Source: JBMONI01 sp049324575
GTDB taxonomy: Bacteria; Omnitrophota; Omnitrophia; Omnitrophales; Aquincolibacteriaceae
Length of the DNA stretch: 64,000 nt
Assembly (NCBI GenBank): GCA_049324575.1
Contig: JBMONI010000009.1
Coordinates: 77,527-141,526 of the forward strand
Reading direction: 5' to 3'
In this document: positions 7,954-14,915 of the stretch, piece after piece
Numbering within the stretch: position 1 is the stretch's first letter
Layout: every line of letters starts with the position of its first letter
Position numbers and translations under genes: made by a program
Notes under the pieces: generated by a model
Told to the model about the DNA's origin: nothing
The model's database searches: none
The model's input: the letters and a program-made list of their open reading frames with translations, nothing else

Positions 7954-8943
7954 ATGAGAATACTATTCATTATAGACCCGCTCGCCAAACTGGACCTGAA
8001 ATGGGACACTTCGCTGGGGCTGGCCCGCGAGTTCTTCCGAAGAGGAAACGCGGTTTGGTTCTGTGATACACGCGATCTTTTCTTTGAACAAGACCGTGTT
8101 TTTTCGCAAGTCCGAAGTCTTATTCCTGTCAAGCGCTCCCGCTTTAAGACTGGAAAAATGTGCCGGCACCCCGCCGCTTTTTTTGATCTTGTCATGATCC
8201 GCAAAGAACCCCCCTTTGACATGAATTATATTTACCTGACCTATCTCATGGAACTTGCGAGCCGAGATACTGTCGTCAGTAATTGTCCCACCGGCATAAG
8301 GAATCTCAATGAGAAATTCTCCGCATTGAAATTCCTTCCCGTCATCCCGCAAAGTGTCGTCGCAAGCCGGCCCGGGATCATTTTAGAATTCCAGAAAAAA
8401 CTCGGCGAAGACCTCGTGATCAAACCCCTCGACCTAAAGGGCGGTGAAGGAGTTTTTCTCGTAAAGAAAAATCATCGGAGAAACCACCCTCTTCTCTGGA
8501 AAAGGACCCGACAAGGAAAGAACTTTGTGATCGCTCAAGAAAAAGTAAGAACAGGCCGGGTTCCCAAAGATAAGCGGATCTTGCTTCTCGGTGGAAAATA
8601 CCTTTCGGCCTTTGAGCGCCAAGCTCGCGGGAACGATTTCAGGACCAATTTGAGCCTGGATGGAGAATCTGGCCGGACCTCCCTCACATTGGCGGAGCGA
8701 AAGCTGGTCCGTTCTCTGGTCCCCCTTTTGAACCGTGAAGGCATCCATCTTGCAGGCATCGACGTAATGGGAGGCAAACTTTTAGAGATCAATGTCACTT
8801 GTCCTGCGGGCATTACGGAGGTCGACCGCCTCTACGGAGGCAAAAAGTTTATAGCGCAGTGGGCGGATTATCTGGAATCCCTTGTGGCAACGTCGCAGGG
8901 TCGGTCAAAGGCGCGTCGGCAGGGACATAACCGATCGTCCTAA
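7954..8943 (+). CDS. gshB: Glutathione synthetase
   Basis: 329 residues, ATP-grasp fold. It ligates glycine to gamma-glutamylcysteine. Diagnostic segments: MRILFIIDPLAKLDLKWDTS at the start (as in E. coli GshB), RKEPPFDMNYIYLTYLME near residue 90, VIKPLDLKGGEGVF for ATP binding, and LEINVTCPAGITEVDR near the C terminus. I chose the ATG at 7954 by alignment with known starts, although its ribosome site is poor; an ATG at 7900 or GTG at 7888 in the same frame are alternatives. The last 95 bp overlap the 3' end of ftsI on the other strand. Confidence 0.92.
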   Translation: MRILFIIDPLAKLDLKWDTSLGLAREFFRRGNAVWFCDTRDLFFEQDRVFSQVRSLIPVKRSRFKTGKMCRHPAAFFDLVMIRKEPPFDMNYIYLTYLMELASRDTVVSNCPTGIRNLNEKFSALKFLPVIPQSVVASRPGIILEFQKKLGEDLVIKPLDLKGGEGVFLVKKNHRRNHPLLWKRTRQGKNFVIAQEKVRTGRVPKDKRILLLGGKYLSAFERQARGNDFRTNLSLDGESGRTSLTLAERKLVRSLVPLLNREGIHLAGIDVMGGKLLEINVTCPAGITEVDRLYGGKKFIAQWADYLESLVATSQGRSKARRQGHNRSS

Positions 8944-10600
8944 GCGCGACTTCCATCACCTCGCGAAAAACGGGGGCAGCGACCGTTCCTCCGTAATATT
9001 TCGGTTTGGGATCGTCCAAGACCACCGCCATCACGAGTTCCGGATCTTCTCCCGGAGCAAATCCGATAAAGGAAGACATGAAGTTGCTGTGAGAATACCC
9101 GCCGCGGGGAAGGATCTTCTGCGCGGTCCCTGTTTTTCCGCCGACTTTGACATTACGGATCTGCGCCGATTTTCCGGTCCCTTCCTCTACGGCACGAATC
9201 AGTATTTCCCGCATGGTCCTTGCGGCTTCAGGTTTGAGCACTCCCGTTCTGATCACCGGCTGTTTACGGAGAAGTTCTACGCCGCTTTGGTCTTCCACAT
9301 GTGAAATCAGGAACGGACGGACCAAATTGCCTCCATTAGCAATGACGGCAATGGCTCGAGCCAATTGGATCAGCGTCACCGTCACTTCCTGCCCCATGGG
9401 AATATTATAGGGAGATGTTTTGGACCACGCAGCCGGAGCCCGCACGAATCCCGAGACCTCGCCCGGGAAATCAATCCCCGCTTTGTCCCCGATTCCGAAG
9501 GCTTTGAGGTATTTGTAAAAAACTTCCGGCGCAAGTTCGGCCGCGACCTTGACGATCCCAATATTGCTGGATTTGATCAAGATCTCGGAAAAAGTCAGAT
9601 CGCCGTAGGGATGGACATCGTGAAGCGTATATTTGCTATACCGGTACTCGCCATTCTCACAGTCAAAGATCTGATCGATCTTCACCTTGCCTTCATTAAC
9701 TGCAGCGCTCCCGGCAACGATTTTGAAAACCGAACCGGGCTCATACACATCCGTGATTGCGCGATTCCGACGAGTATCCGCTTGGGATTCTTTGGCGCGA
9801 TTCGGGTCATAGGTCGGCCGGCTCGCAATGGCAAGGATGCGTCCCGTCTTGGCCTCCATGAGGACTGCAGCAGCGCCTTTAGCCTTCCACTGTTCATAAG
9901 CACGATCAAGGCTCTTTTCGGTAACGTACTGCAAGTATTGGTCGATATTCAGATGAACCCGATTCCCATCGACCGCCGGAATAGCTTTCATCTCGAACGC
10001 CTTGATCTCACGGCCCATCGCGTCCCGCTTGGTAACCCGGATCCCCGGCCGCCCCTGAAGCTCACGGTTCATCATGAGCTCCATTCCCTCCAATCCAACG
10101 TTATCAATATCCGTAAAACCCAATACTTGAGATAGAAGTTCTCCTTGGGGATAAAAACGACGGTACTCATCCAAGATCCCCAAACCGGGATCTTTCATTT
10201 CGCGGATCTTTTCGGCCACCTCGAAAGGCACATGCCGCTTAAGCCAGACAAAAGCTTTGTCCCGGGAAAAACGTTCTTTAACAAAATCCGGATCCAGCCC
10301 CAGGAGGGATGTCACCTGTTTGACCAATTCGGCCCGGCGGTCGGGTGCAACAAGCCGAGGAACCGCATAGATCGAAGGAACTTTCAAACTGATCGCAAGC
10401 TCCTTCCCTTTCCGATCCAAAATCTGTCCGCGCAGCGGAGGGATCTCGACCCGGAGGTAATGCTGGCGGTTCGCGGTCTTTCGAAGGACCGGCTCGCGAA
10501 TCACACAAAGTTGGAAAATCTGGTACAAGACCAAGAGCAGGAGAATCGCTGCAATGGAGAAGGTGATCCAGATCCTTTTTGGAGAAAGGGAGACTGACAT
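8849..10600 (-). CDS. ftsI: Division-type penicillin-binding protein (FtsI/PBP2 class)
   Basis: 583 residues: a short cytoplasmic tail, one membrane anchor (about 10-30), a dimerisation domain with PPLRGQILDRKGKELA, and a transpeptidase domain. The catalytic motifs are EPGSVFKI (SxxK, acylated serine), KSSNIG (SxN) and GGKTGTAQ (KTG). It cross-links peptidoglycan at the septum. Its place after rsmH and a small ftsL-like gene is the classic division-cluster order. No PASTA domains are visible. The 3' end overlaps the convergent gshB by 95 bp. Confidence 0.95.
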   Translation of the reverse strand: MSVSLSPKRIWITFSIAAILLLLVLYQIFQLCVIREPVLRKTANRQHYLRVEIPPLRGQILDRKGKELAISLKVPSIYAVPRLVAPDRRAELVKQVTSLLGLDPDFVKERFSRDKAFVWLKRHVPFEVAEKIREMKDPGLGILDEYRRFYPQGELLSQVLGFTDIDNVGLEGMELMMNRELQGRPGIRVTKRDAMGREIKAFEMKAIPAVDGNRVHLNIDQYLQYVTEKSLDRAYEQWKAKGAAAVLMEAKTGRILAIASRPTYDPNRAKESQADTRRNRAITDVYEPGSVFKIVAGSAAVNEGKVKIDQIFDCENGEYRYSKYTLHDVHPYGDLTFSEILIKSSNIGIVKVAAELAPEVFYKYLKAFGIGDKAGIDFPGEVSGFVRAPAAWSKTSPYNIPMGQEVTVTLIQLARAIAVIANGGNLVRPFLISHVEDQSGVELLRKQPVIRTGVLKPEAARTMREILIRAVEEGTGKSAQIRNVKVGGKTGTAQKILPRGGYSHSNFMSSFIGFAPGEDPELVMAVVLDDPKPKYYGGTVAAPVFREVMEVALRTIGYVPADAPLTDPATLPQGIPDNPPTAL

Positions 10601-10620
10601 GATCGTTCCCGTCGAAACGG

Positions 10621-11010
10621 TTATGATTTTGAATCGGTTTTAGCCTGAGCGACCTTCACCCATCGGCCAAAAAAATCCGAGAGCCCTTGCGATAAGGGAC
10701 GAAACTCCTCCGGAGTCGAAGGTGTTTCAGGAACAACGGGAGCGGCCGGGACCGGGATCATTTCCACCTGCGTCGGAAGATCAAGGACCATCTGATGCTC
10801 TTGCATCTTCTGGGTAAGCCGTGTCGGAGCCCTTAACTGTTCGATCTCATACTTTAAATACCGGTATCCTTCGCCTTTCCGGGTCAAATCCCTTGAGGAA
10901 GCGTGAATAGCATACGAAGCGGAAAAAAGCGAGATGTTCATATGAACATAAAGAATGCAAAGGCCGGCAGCAGCCCAAATGCTTAAAACAAATTTTCCGG
11001 TCCCCTTCAT
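10621..11010 (-). CDS. ftsL: FtsL-like division protein
   Basis: 129 residues: a short N-terminal cytoplasmic part, one membrane segment (about 7-28), then a helical region (YRYLKYEIEQLRAPTRLTQKMQEH) typical of the FtsL/DivIC leucine-zipper class, followed by a proline-rich low-complexity stretch (PVPAAPVVPETPSTPEE). Sequence similarity is weak, as is normal for FtsL; the call rests on size, topology and position between rsmH and ftsI. Its ATG overlaps the rsmH stop by 4 bp. It would act with FtsB and FtsQ to activate septal synthesis. Confidence 0.75.
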   Translation of the reverse strand: MKGTGKFVLSIWAAAGLCILYVHMNISLFSASYAIHASSRDLTRKGEGYRYLKYEIEQLRAPTRLTQKMQEHQMVLDLPTQVEMIPVPAAPVVPETPSTPEEFRPLSQGLSDFFGRWVKVAQAKTDSKS

Positions 11011-11906
11011 GCGATCTTCTCTGTAATTCTCAGTTTTGCGCTGCGTGATCTTGGATTCTCACTCGCTTCCGCACGTCCCGCCGTCATCGGTTTGCGGTTC
11101 ACAAGAGCCCCTGTGTGAGATTCTACACGAGATTTAAAAAAAATCTTCACAATTTTGTCTTCCAGCGAATGAAAACTGATCACCGCGAGCCGTCCCCCTG
11201 GCCTCAAGCGATCCCAGACCACCGGCAGGCCGCCTTCCAAGTTTTCGAGCTCGTGATTGACCGCAATTCTGAGGGCCTGGAACACCCGGCTCCCCACTTG
11301 ATGACCGGTTCTAAAGCTTCCCGCTCGTTTGGCGCCTCCCGGAACGGCTTTGCGAAGCACTTCCAGCAAGTCTTTCGTCGTTTGAAGCGGTCTTTGCCTT
11401 CTGGCGTCAACGATTCGAGCAGCAAAACGGCGCGAGAAACGATCTTGACCATATTCCCAAAACAACCTTTCCAGTTCAGCCTGGGAAGCTCGATTGACAA
11501 GATCTGCAGCGGTCACTGTCAAATCGGCATTCAGGCGCATGTCCAAAGGCCCCTCCCGATCATAACTGATCCCCCGCTTCGCATCTTCGAGCTGATCCGA
11601 CGAAAAACCGACATCCAATATTACGGCATCTGCCGCCGGAATGTTAAGTTCCGACATGACCCGGTCCAGATTTTTGAAATTTTCACGAAAAAAATGAACA
11701 TTGGAATAGGCTTCCAGGACTTCTCGCGCCCGCGTTATTGCCTCTGGGTCATAATCAAGAGCGATCAAGATCCCCCGAGAGCCAATCTTTTCCAGAATTG
11801 CTTTGGCGTGCCCTCCGCTCCCCACGGTCCCGTCTACTACCGTCATGCCCGGTCGCAGAGCTAGACCGGCGAGGGTCTCGTGAAGAAGGACGGGTTTATG
11901 CTGCAA
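11007..11906 (-). CDS. rsmH: 16S rRNA (cytosine-1402-N4) methyltransferase
   Basis: 299 residues. It methylates N4 of C1402 in the 16S rRNA P site. MQHKPVLLHETL is the standard N terminus; VVDGTVGSGGHAKAIL is the SAM-binding motif, LIALDYDPEAI the ribose-binding acidic strand, and DAVILDVGFSSDQLED the catalytic region. The C-terminal FHSLEDKIVKIFFK block is also diagnostic. It overlaps the preceding STAS gene by 11 bp and ftsL by 4 bp, so the cluster is translationally coupled. Confidence 0.96.
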   Translation of the reverse strand: MQHKPVLLHETLAGLALRPGMTVVDGTVGSGGHAKAILEKIGSRGILIALDYDPEAITRAREVLEAYSNVHFFRENFKNLDRVMSELNIPAADAVILDVGFSSDQLEDAKRGISYDREGPLDMRLNADLTVTAADLVNRASQAELERLFWEYGQDRFSRRFAARIVDARRQRPLQTTKDLLEVLRKAVPGGAKRAGSFRTGHQVGSRVFQALRIAVNHELENLEGGLPVVWDRLRPGGRLAVISFHSLEDKIVKIFFKSRVESHTGALVNRKPMTAGRAEASENPRSRSAKLRITEKIA

Positions 11907-12234
11907 AGCTTTGGATAGCCTCTTCTTCCGTATGAAAGGATTCGATCAGTCCGTTCATGCCGATCATATCGAGGGCCCGGCGCACTTCCGGCGACATATG
12001 ACAGAACTTGATATCTCCTTTCAAGGCGCGGATCGTCCGAAGCCGGTCGACCAAGATACCGAGACCGGCCAGTTCAACCCGACGGGTATCGCTAAGGTCC
12101 ATCAGGACCTTCTTTCGGTTCTTCTTGAGAAGCCTCGCCAGCCGATCCTTCACGACCACCATATGAGAAGCATCGAGATCCCCCGGAAAGTGAAGCACTT
12201 CCACGCCCATCCGATTTCTCATACGAAATGCCAT
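11896..12234 (-). CDS. STAS-domain protein inserted in the division cluster
   Basis: 112 residues with the STAS fold pattern: strand VEVLHFPGDLDASH, strand KVLMDLSDTRRVELAGLGIL, then DIKFCHMSPEVRRALDMIGM. STAS proteins are usually anti-sigma-factor antagonists. The loop that normally reads DSSG, with the phosphorylatable serine, reads ELAG here, so regulation by an RsbW-type kinase is unlikely at that position. It sits between mraZ and rsmH, where no such gene occurs in common models, and overlaps rsmH by 11 bp, so it is co-expressed with the division genes. Function unknown. Confidence 0.8.
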   Translation of the reverse strand: MAFRMRNRMGVEVLHFPGDLDASHMVVVKDRLARLLKKNRKKVLMDLSDTRRVELAGLGILVDRLRTIRALKGDIKFCHMSPEVRRALDMIGMNGLIESFHTEEEAIQSFAA

Positions 12235-12250
12235 AAAGACTCCTTTGTGT

Positions 12251-12703
12251 TTATTTTGGATTCGGTTGATCGTTAATCAATTTATCCGCAAGTTCTTCAA
12301 AACTGCCTTTGTTCGTGTTATAAAAATCTTCCCATTTATCCTTAGCCCAGATCTCGATCCGGTCGGAAACGCCTATCAGCACCACTTCCTCCTGGATCGC
12401 CGCATAGGATTTCAGATAATCGGGAATCAGGATCCTCCCCTGCTTGTCACCGACCACTTCACAAGCCCCCGAAAAGAAGAGCCGGTTGAATTTTCTAGAT
12501 TCGATCCGTGTAAATGGCATCTCACGGAATTTTTTTTCCTGGACCTTCCAAGTTTCTTCGGTAAAAACAAAAAGACACTGCTCAAGACCCCGAGTAATAA
12601 AAAATTTTTCGACGTAGTTCTCTTTGAAGATTTCGCGGAACTTCGCGGGGATGATCACCCGCCCTTTGGCATCCAACGTGTGTTTGTATTCGCCGTAAAA
12701 CAT
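12251..12703 (-). CDS. mraZ: Transcriptional regulator MraZ
   Basis: 150 residues made of two SpoVT/AbrB-like halves: MFYGEYKHTLDAKGRVIIPAKFR and, around residue 80, CEVVGDKQGRILIPDYLK, each with the DxKGR-type loop that contacts DNA in the ring-shaped oligomer. MraZ represses its own division/cell-wall operon by binding 10-bp-spaced repeats. Such repeats (three, phased at 10 bp) are present 24-48 bp upstream, which supports autoregulation here. It is the first gene of the cluster. Confidence 0.95.
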   Translation of the reverse strand: MFYGEYKHTLDAKGRVIIPAKFREIFKENYVEKFFITRGLEQCLFVFTEETWKVQEKKFREMPFTRIESRKFNRLFFSGACEVVGDKQGRILIPDYLKSYAAIQEEVVLIGVSDRIEIWAKDKWEDFYNTNKGSFEELADKLINDQPNPK

Positions 12704-12726
12704 TATTTCATAGGTCCTTTTTTATC

Positions 12727-12751
12727 TTCCACAATCCACCACTTCTCACCA
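12727..12751 (-). promoter_or_regulatory. MraZ operator (three 10-bp-phased boxes)
   Basis: On the minus strand TGGTG, TGGTG and TGGAA begin at 12751, 12741 and 12731, spaced exactly 10 bp. Known MraZ sites are TGGGN boxes with 5-bp spacers, so spacing and orientation agree while the box reads TGGTG. They lie between the predicted transcription start and the mraZ ATG, so bound MraZ would block early elongation or promoter clearance. Confidence 0.75.
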
Positions 12752-12767
12752 CTTTATTATCGGGCGT

Positions 12768-12796
12768 ACTATACCTTGAGTTAATATTCTTGTCAA
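12768..12796 (-). promoter_or_regulatory. Sigma-70 promoter of the mraZ cluster
   Basis: TTGACA (12791-12796, perfect -35), 17-bp spacer, TATAGT (12768-12773), in a strongly AT-rich stretch. The predicted start point near 12761 is about 60 bp before the mraZ ATG and 10 bp before the first MraZ box. Confidence 0.8.
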
Positions 12797-12852
12797 TAAA
12801 TTATTTAAATAAATAACAGGATATAACATTATCGAATAAAGGCATGCATGGC

Positions 12853-12878
12853 AAAACCCTATTAAAATCAAGGGTTTT
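12853..12878. repeat. Inverted repeat, 8-bp arms
   Basis: AAAACCCT and AGGGTTTT separated by 10 bp of AT-rich sequence. No T-run follows on the minus strand, so it is a poor terminator. It lies about 57 bp upstream of the mraZ -35 box. Confidence 0.45.
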
Positions 12879-12904
12879 AGACAAATAATGGGATTGGATT
12901 CAGT

Positions 12905-12929
12905 CGAATTCTATAACCTATAGAATTCG
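12905..12929. repeat. Perfect inverted repeat, 11-bp arms with 3-bp centre
   Basis: CGAATTCTATA, centre ACC, then TATAGAATTCG. Arms this perfect around a 3-bp centre suggest a dimeric protein binding site more than a hairpin terminator: it is AT-rich and no T-run follows. It lies about 109 bp upstream of the mraZ -35 box. Confidence 0.55.
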
Positions 12930-13100
12930 TAGGAGTGGTGGGAATTGAAGCTACTTCTCCCTATTCGCACAAATACATAGATTAGTGCTTATCGAGGGAA
13001 AGACGCTTGAGAAACAAAAATTCCGCCGTTCGTGGGATTGATAGTAAAAACCGCGCAGAAAGTCTGAAAAAACCCGCAATGACAAGTAGGATGGCTTGAT

Positions 13101-13817
13101 CTATTCTTCGGTATAGAGGATATAGGAATTGCAATCACACATCACAAGGGAATCGCCGATCATGACTTCATTGATCACTTGTGCGCGTAGTTTAATCTGA
13201 CAAGCTCCGCAAACCCCTCCTTTTGTGGAAGTCAACGCCCGTCCATTATTTTTCTTGACGATGCGCTCATAGAGATCCCTCACATCCGGAGCGAGGCCCT
13301 TCAAAATGTCCTCGCGTTCTTTTCTAAGCCCGTCGATTTCATCTCGGTATTTTTTTTCCTTCTGGGCCAGATCCTCTTTCTTTTTCTGATGTTCTTTCTC
13401 CGCCTCTTGGAGGCGGCCCTTTTCTTTTTGAACAGCAGCCGCCGCCTCCTCGATATCATCCAGAATCTTGATCACTTCTTCTTCAAGGATCGAATTATCG
13501 GCCTTGAGAGAAGCAATCTCCTGCTGGATAGCGGCGTATTCCTTGTTCGTCTTCACCTGGCTTAATTGCCCATCCAGTTTTTTTACATTGTATTCTTTCT
13601 GCTCCAGCGTCCCTTCTTTTTCCTTGCGAAGCAACTGAAGCTTCTTCAGAGATTCCTCGAATTCCCGAAGCTGTGCCTTTTCCCGCTCAAGCGAAGCGGT
13701 CAATATCTCGCGCTCGTGAGGAAGATCGCTAAAGTATTTTTGGGCCTCAAAAAGACGAAGGTCATATTCCTGCGCTTTTTTCAGGATTTCAAGGATGGGC
13801 TGAACTTTACCGGCCAA
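13101..13817 (-). CDS. Coiled-coil zinc-ribbon protein (COG1579-like)
   Basis: 238 residues: a long antiparallel coiled coil (about 10-190, rich in K, E, Q, L) followed by a C4 zinc ribbon with CGACQ near residue 205 and CDC near 230. This is the COG1579/DUF164 family found in many bacteria; its biochemical role is not established and a nucleic-acid-related role has been suggested. The start is TTG at 13817 with TAAGGAG 8 bases upstream. It has its own promoter at 13847-13875 and is monocistronic as far as can be seen. Confidence 0.88.
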   Translation of the reverse strand: MAGKVQPILEILKKAQEYDLRLFEAQKYFSDLPHEREILTASLEREKAQLREFEESLKKLQLLRKEKEGTLEQKEYNVKKLDGQLSQVKTNKEYAAIQQEIASLKADNSILEEEVIKILDDIEEAAAAVQKEKGRLQEAEKEHQKKKEDLAQKEKKYRDEIDGLRKEREDILKGLAPDVRDLYERIVKKNNGRALTSTKGGVCGACQIKLRAQVINEVMIGDSLVMCDCNSYILYTEE

Positions 13818-13846
13818 AGGGAGAACTCCTTATGAAAATTTGATTG

Positions 13847-13875
13847 ATTGTACCTAAGAAGGAGGGCCTCATCAA
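13847..13875 (-). promoter_or_regulatory. Putative promoter for the zinc-ribbon gene
   Basis: TTGATG (13870-13875), 17-bp spacer, TACAAT (13847-13852) on the minus strand, 30 bp before the TTG start codon. Confidence 0.55.
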
Positions 13876-13920
13876 GAGGCTTTTCAAGACAGAGTCAGGG
13901 ACAAAACCACGTTGAGGCGC

Positions 13921-14109
13921 TCAAGACTGCTCCTTCTTAAGCCTCGCCAGCATCCTGAGGAGCTCGGCCGTTTCGGGAACTGACAAAGGGACGGTCTGAT
14001 ATCCTTCGAAATGCAGAGAGTTTTGCGAATCTCCGAACACCGCATTGACTCGAATGCGAAGCGATTTTCTTCTTTTCTTCTCTGATTCGATCAAGGACGG
14101 ATGGACCAT
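13921..14109 (-). CDS. Small hypothetical protein
   Basis: 62 residues, not recognised. The N-terminal half is basic (EKKRRKSLRIRV) and the C-terminal half is a leucine-rich helix (PETAELLRMLARLKKEQ). The ATG overlaps the end of the upstream MinD-like gene by 19 bp and has AGAGG 8 bases upstream, so it looks like a third, coupled member of the ParA-CBM48 operon. No membrane segment or signal peptide. It may be a small adaptor for the two ATPase-like proteins, but that is a guess from position. Confidence 0.5.
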   Translation of the reverse strand: MVHPSLIESEKKRRKSLRIRVNAVFGDSQNSLHFEGYQTVPLSVPETAELLRMLARLKKEQS

Positions 14110-14915
14110 AGGAGGTGCCTCTGGTAATAGTCGAGAAACCTGATCTTCTCGGGTTGAGGACGGCGAAGGTCAGAGAGATCCAGAAAGGATTCTTCCCAAA
14201 GCTTGAGATTTTGTCCTTTCTCCTCCCCCGGTCTCTCCAGAGAACCGAGGTAATACAAAGGGGAATTCAGATATTTTGATGAAAGGTGCGAGAGCTCCTC
14301 GAAAAACCCCTCCTCCGTCTGGTGAGAACTAAAGCCGGAAAAGCAAATTCCGTAATCGAGATCATAACGGTACTGGCGAACATTCTTGAGGAACTGATAG
14401 GTGGCAAATACACTTTCAGGTTTGGGTTGAACGACCAAAATCAAGCTATCCAGGATCGCAAGTAGTTTCCGACTGAACGTGGCCTCTGGAAGGTCGACAT
14501 TGAGCCATATCATGTGGCCCTTTAGCCGGATCTCCTCTTGGATCCGGCTTTTCGCATCTAAGCACGCCATGATTTCGGCCGAAGGCCAGACGTAACGCGC
14601 TGCATCGAGTTTTTCTCCCTTATGCGCCAAGCCCCGCAAGTCGATGCGAAACTGAGATTCACGCTCAACCGCGCGTCCGCCTTGCAAAATCACATGGGAT
14701 AGGCGGTATTCGGACCCATAGGCGTGTGTCAGAAGCCGCTCGGTTTCTTCGATCGAATACTGACAGGAAAGAACATTCCAAAGCGCGGTCACCCGGGCCA
14801 TGCCGGGCTTCCGCCAAGCCTCCTCCAGTTGTTTTTCTTCCTCGCGGGGTTTCACAAAAAGCTTGGAAAGGTCTTCTAGGCCGCGCTGAAGTTTTTTTCG
14901 GTTCGATTCGATCAT
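14091..14915 (-). CDS. MinD/ParA-like protein without a P-loop
   Basis: 274 residues. The central part (GHMIWLNVDLPEATFSRKL, then LDSLILVVQPKPESVFATY and LKNVRQYRYDLDYGICFSGF) follows the strand order of SIMIBI ATPases such as MinD or FlhG, including the D-SLILVVQP-SV turn, but I find no Walker A motif upstream of it. The first 90 residues (KKLQRGLEDLSKLFVKPREEE) are helical and unique. The ATG at 14915 overlaps the ParA-CBM48 stop by 4 bp; the longer frame up to 14993 merely overlaps that gene. It is probably a non-catalytic partner of the upstream ATPase. Confidence 0.65.
   Translation of the reverse strand: MIESNRKKLQRGLEDLSKLFVKPREEEKQLEEAWRKPGMARVTALWNVLSCQYSIEETERLLTHAYGSEYRLSHVILQGGRAVERESQFRIDLRGLAHKGEKLDAARYVWPSAEIMACLDAKSRIQEEIRLKGHMIWLNVDLPEATFSRKLLAILDSLILVVQPKPESVFATYQFLKNVRQYRYDLDYGICFSGFSSHQTEEGFFEELSHLSSKYLNSPLYYLGSLERPGEEKGQNLKLWEESFLDLSDLRRPQPEKIRFLDYYQRHLLWSIRP

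Larger units (their letters stand above)
12797..13100. other. Non-coding gap, low GC, contains inverted repeats
   Basis: About 300 bp between the mraZ promoter and the end of the zinc-ribbon gene. I see no convincing gene, no tRNA and no RNase P or tmRNA signature. It is AT-rich compared with its neighbours and contains two inverted repeats (12853-12878 and 12905-12929). A terminator for the zinc-ribbon gene would be expected near 13000-13100, but I cannot identify a clear one. Confidence 0.5.

Noticed and set aside
12797..13100. Possible RNase P or tmRNA gene in the non-coding gap
   Set aside because: I looked on both strands for the RNase P GAGGAAAGTCC and ACAGAA elements and for tRNA-like ends and found none.
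13861..13884. GCCTC/GAGGC hairpin with TTTT on the plus strand
   Set aside because: Only 5 bp and on the strand without an upstream gene; the same bases form the -35 region of the zinc-ribbon promoter.
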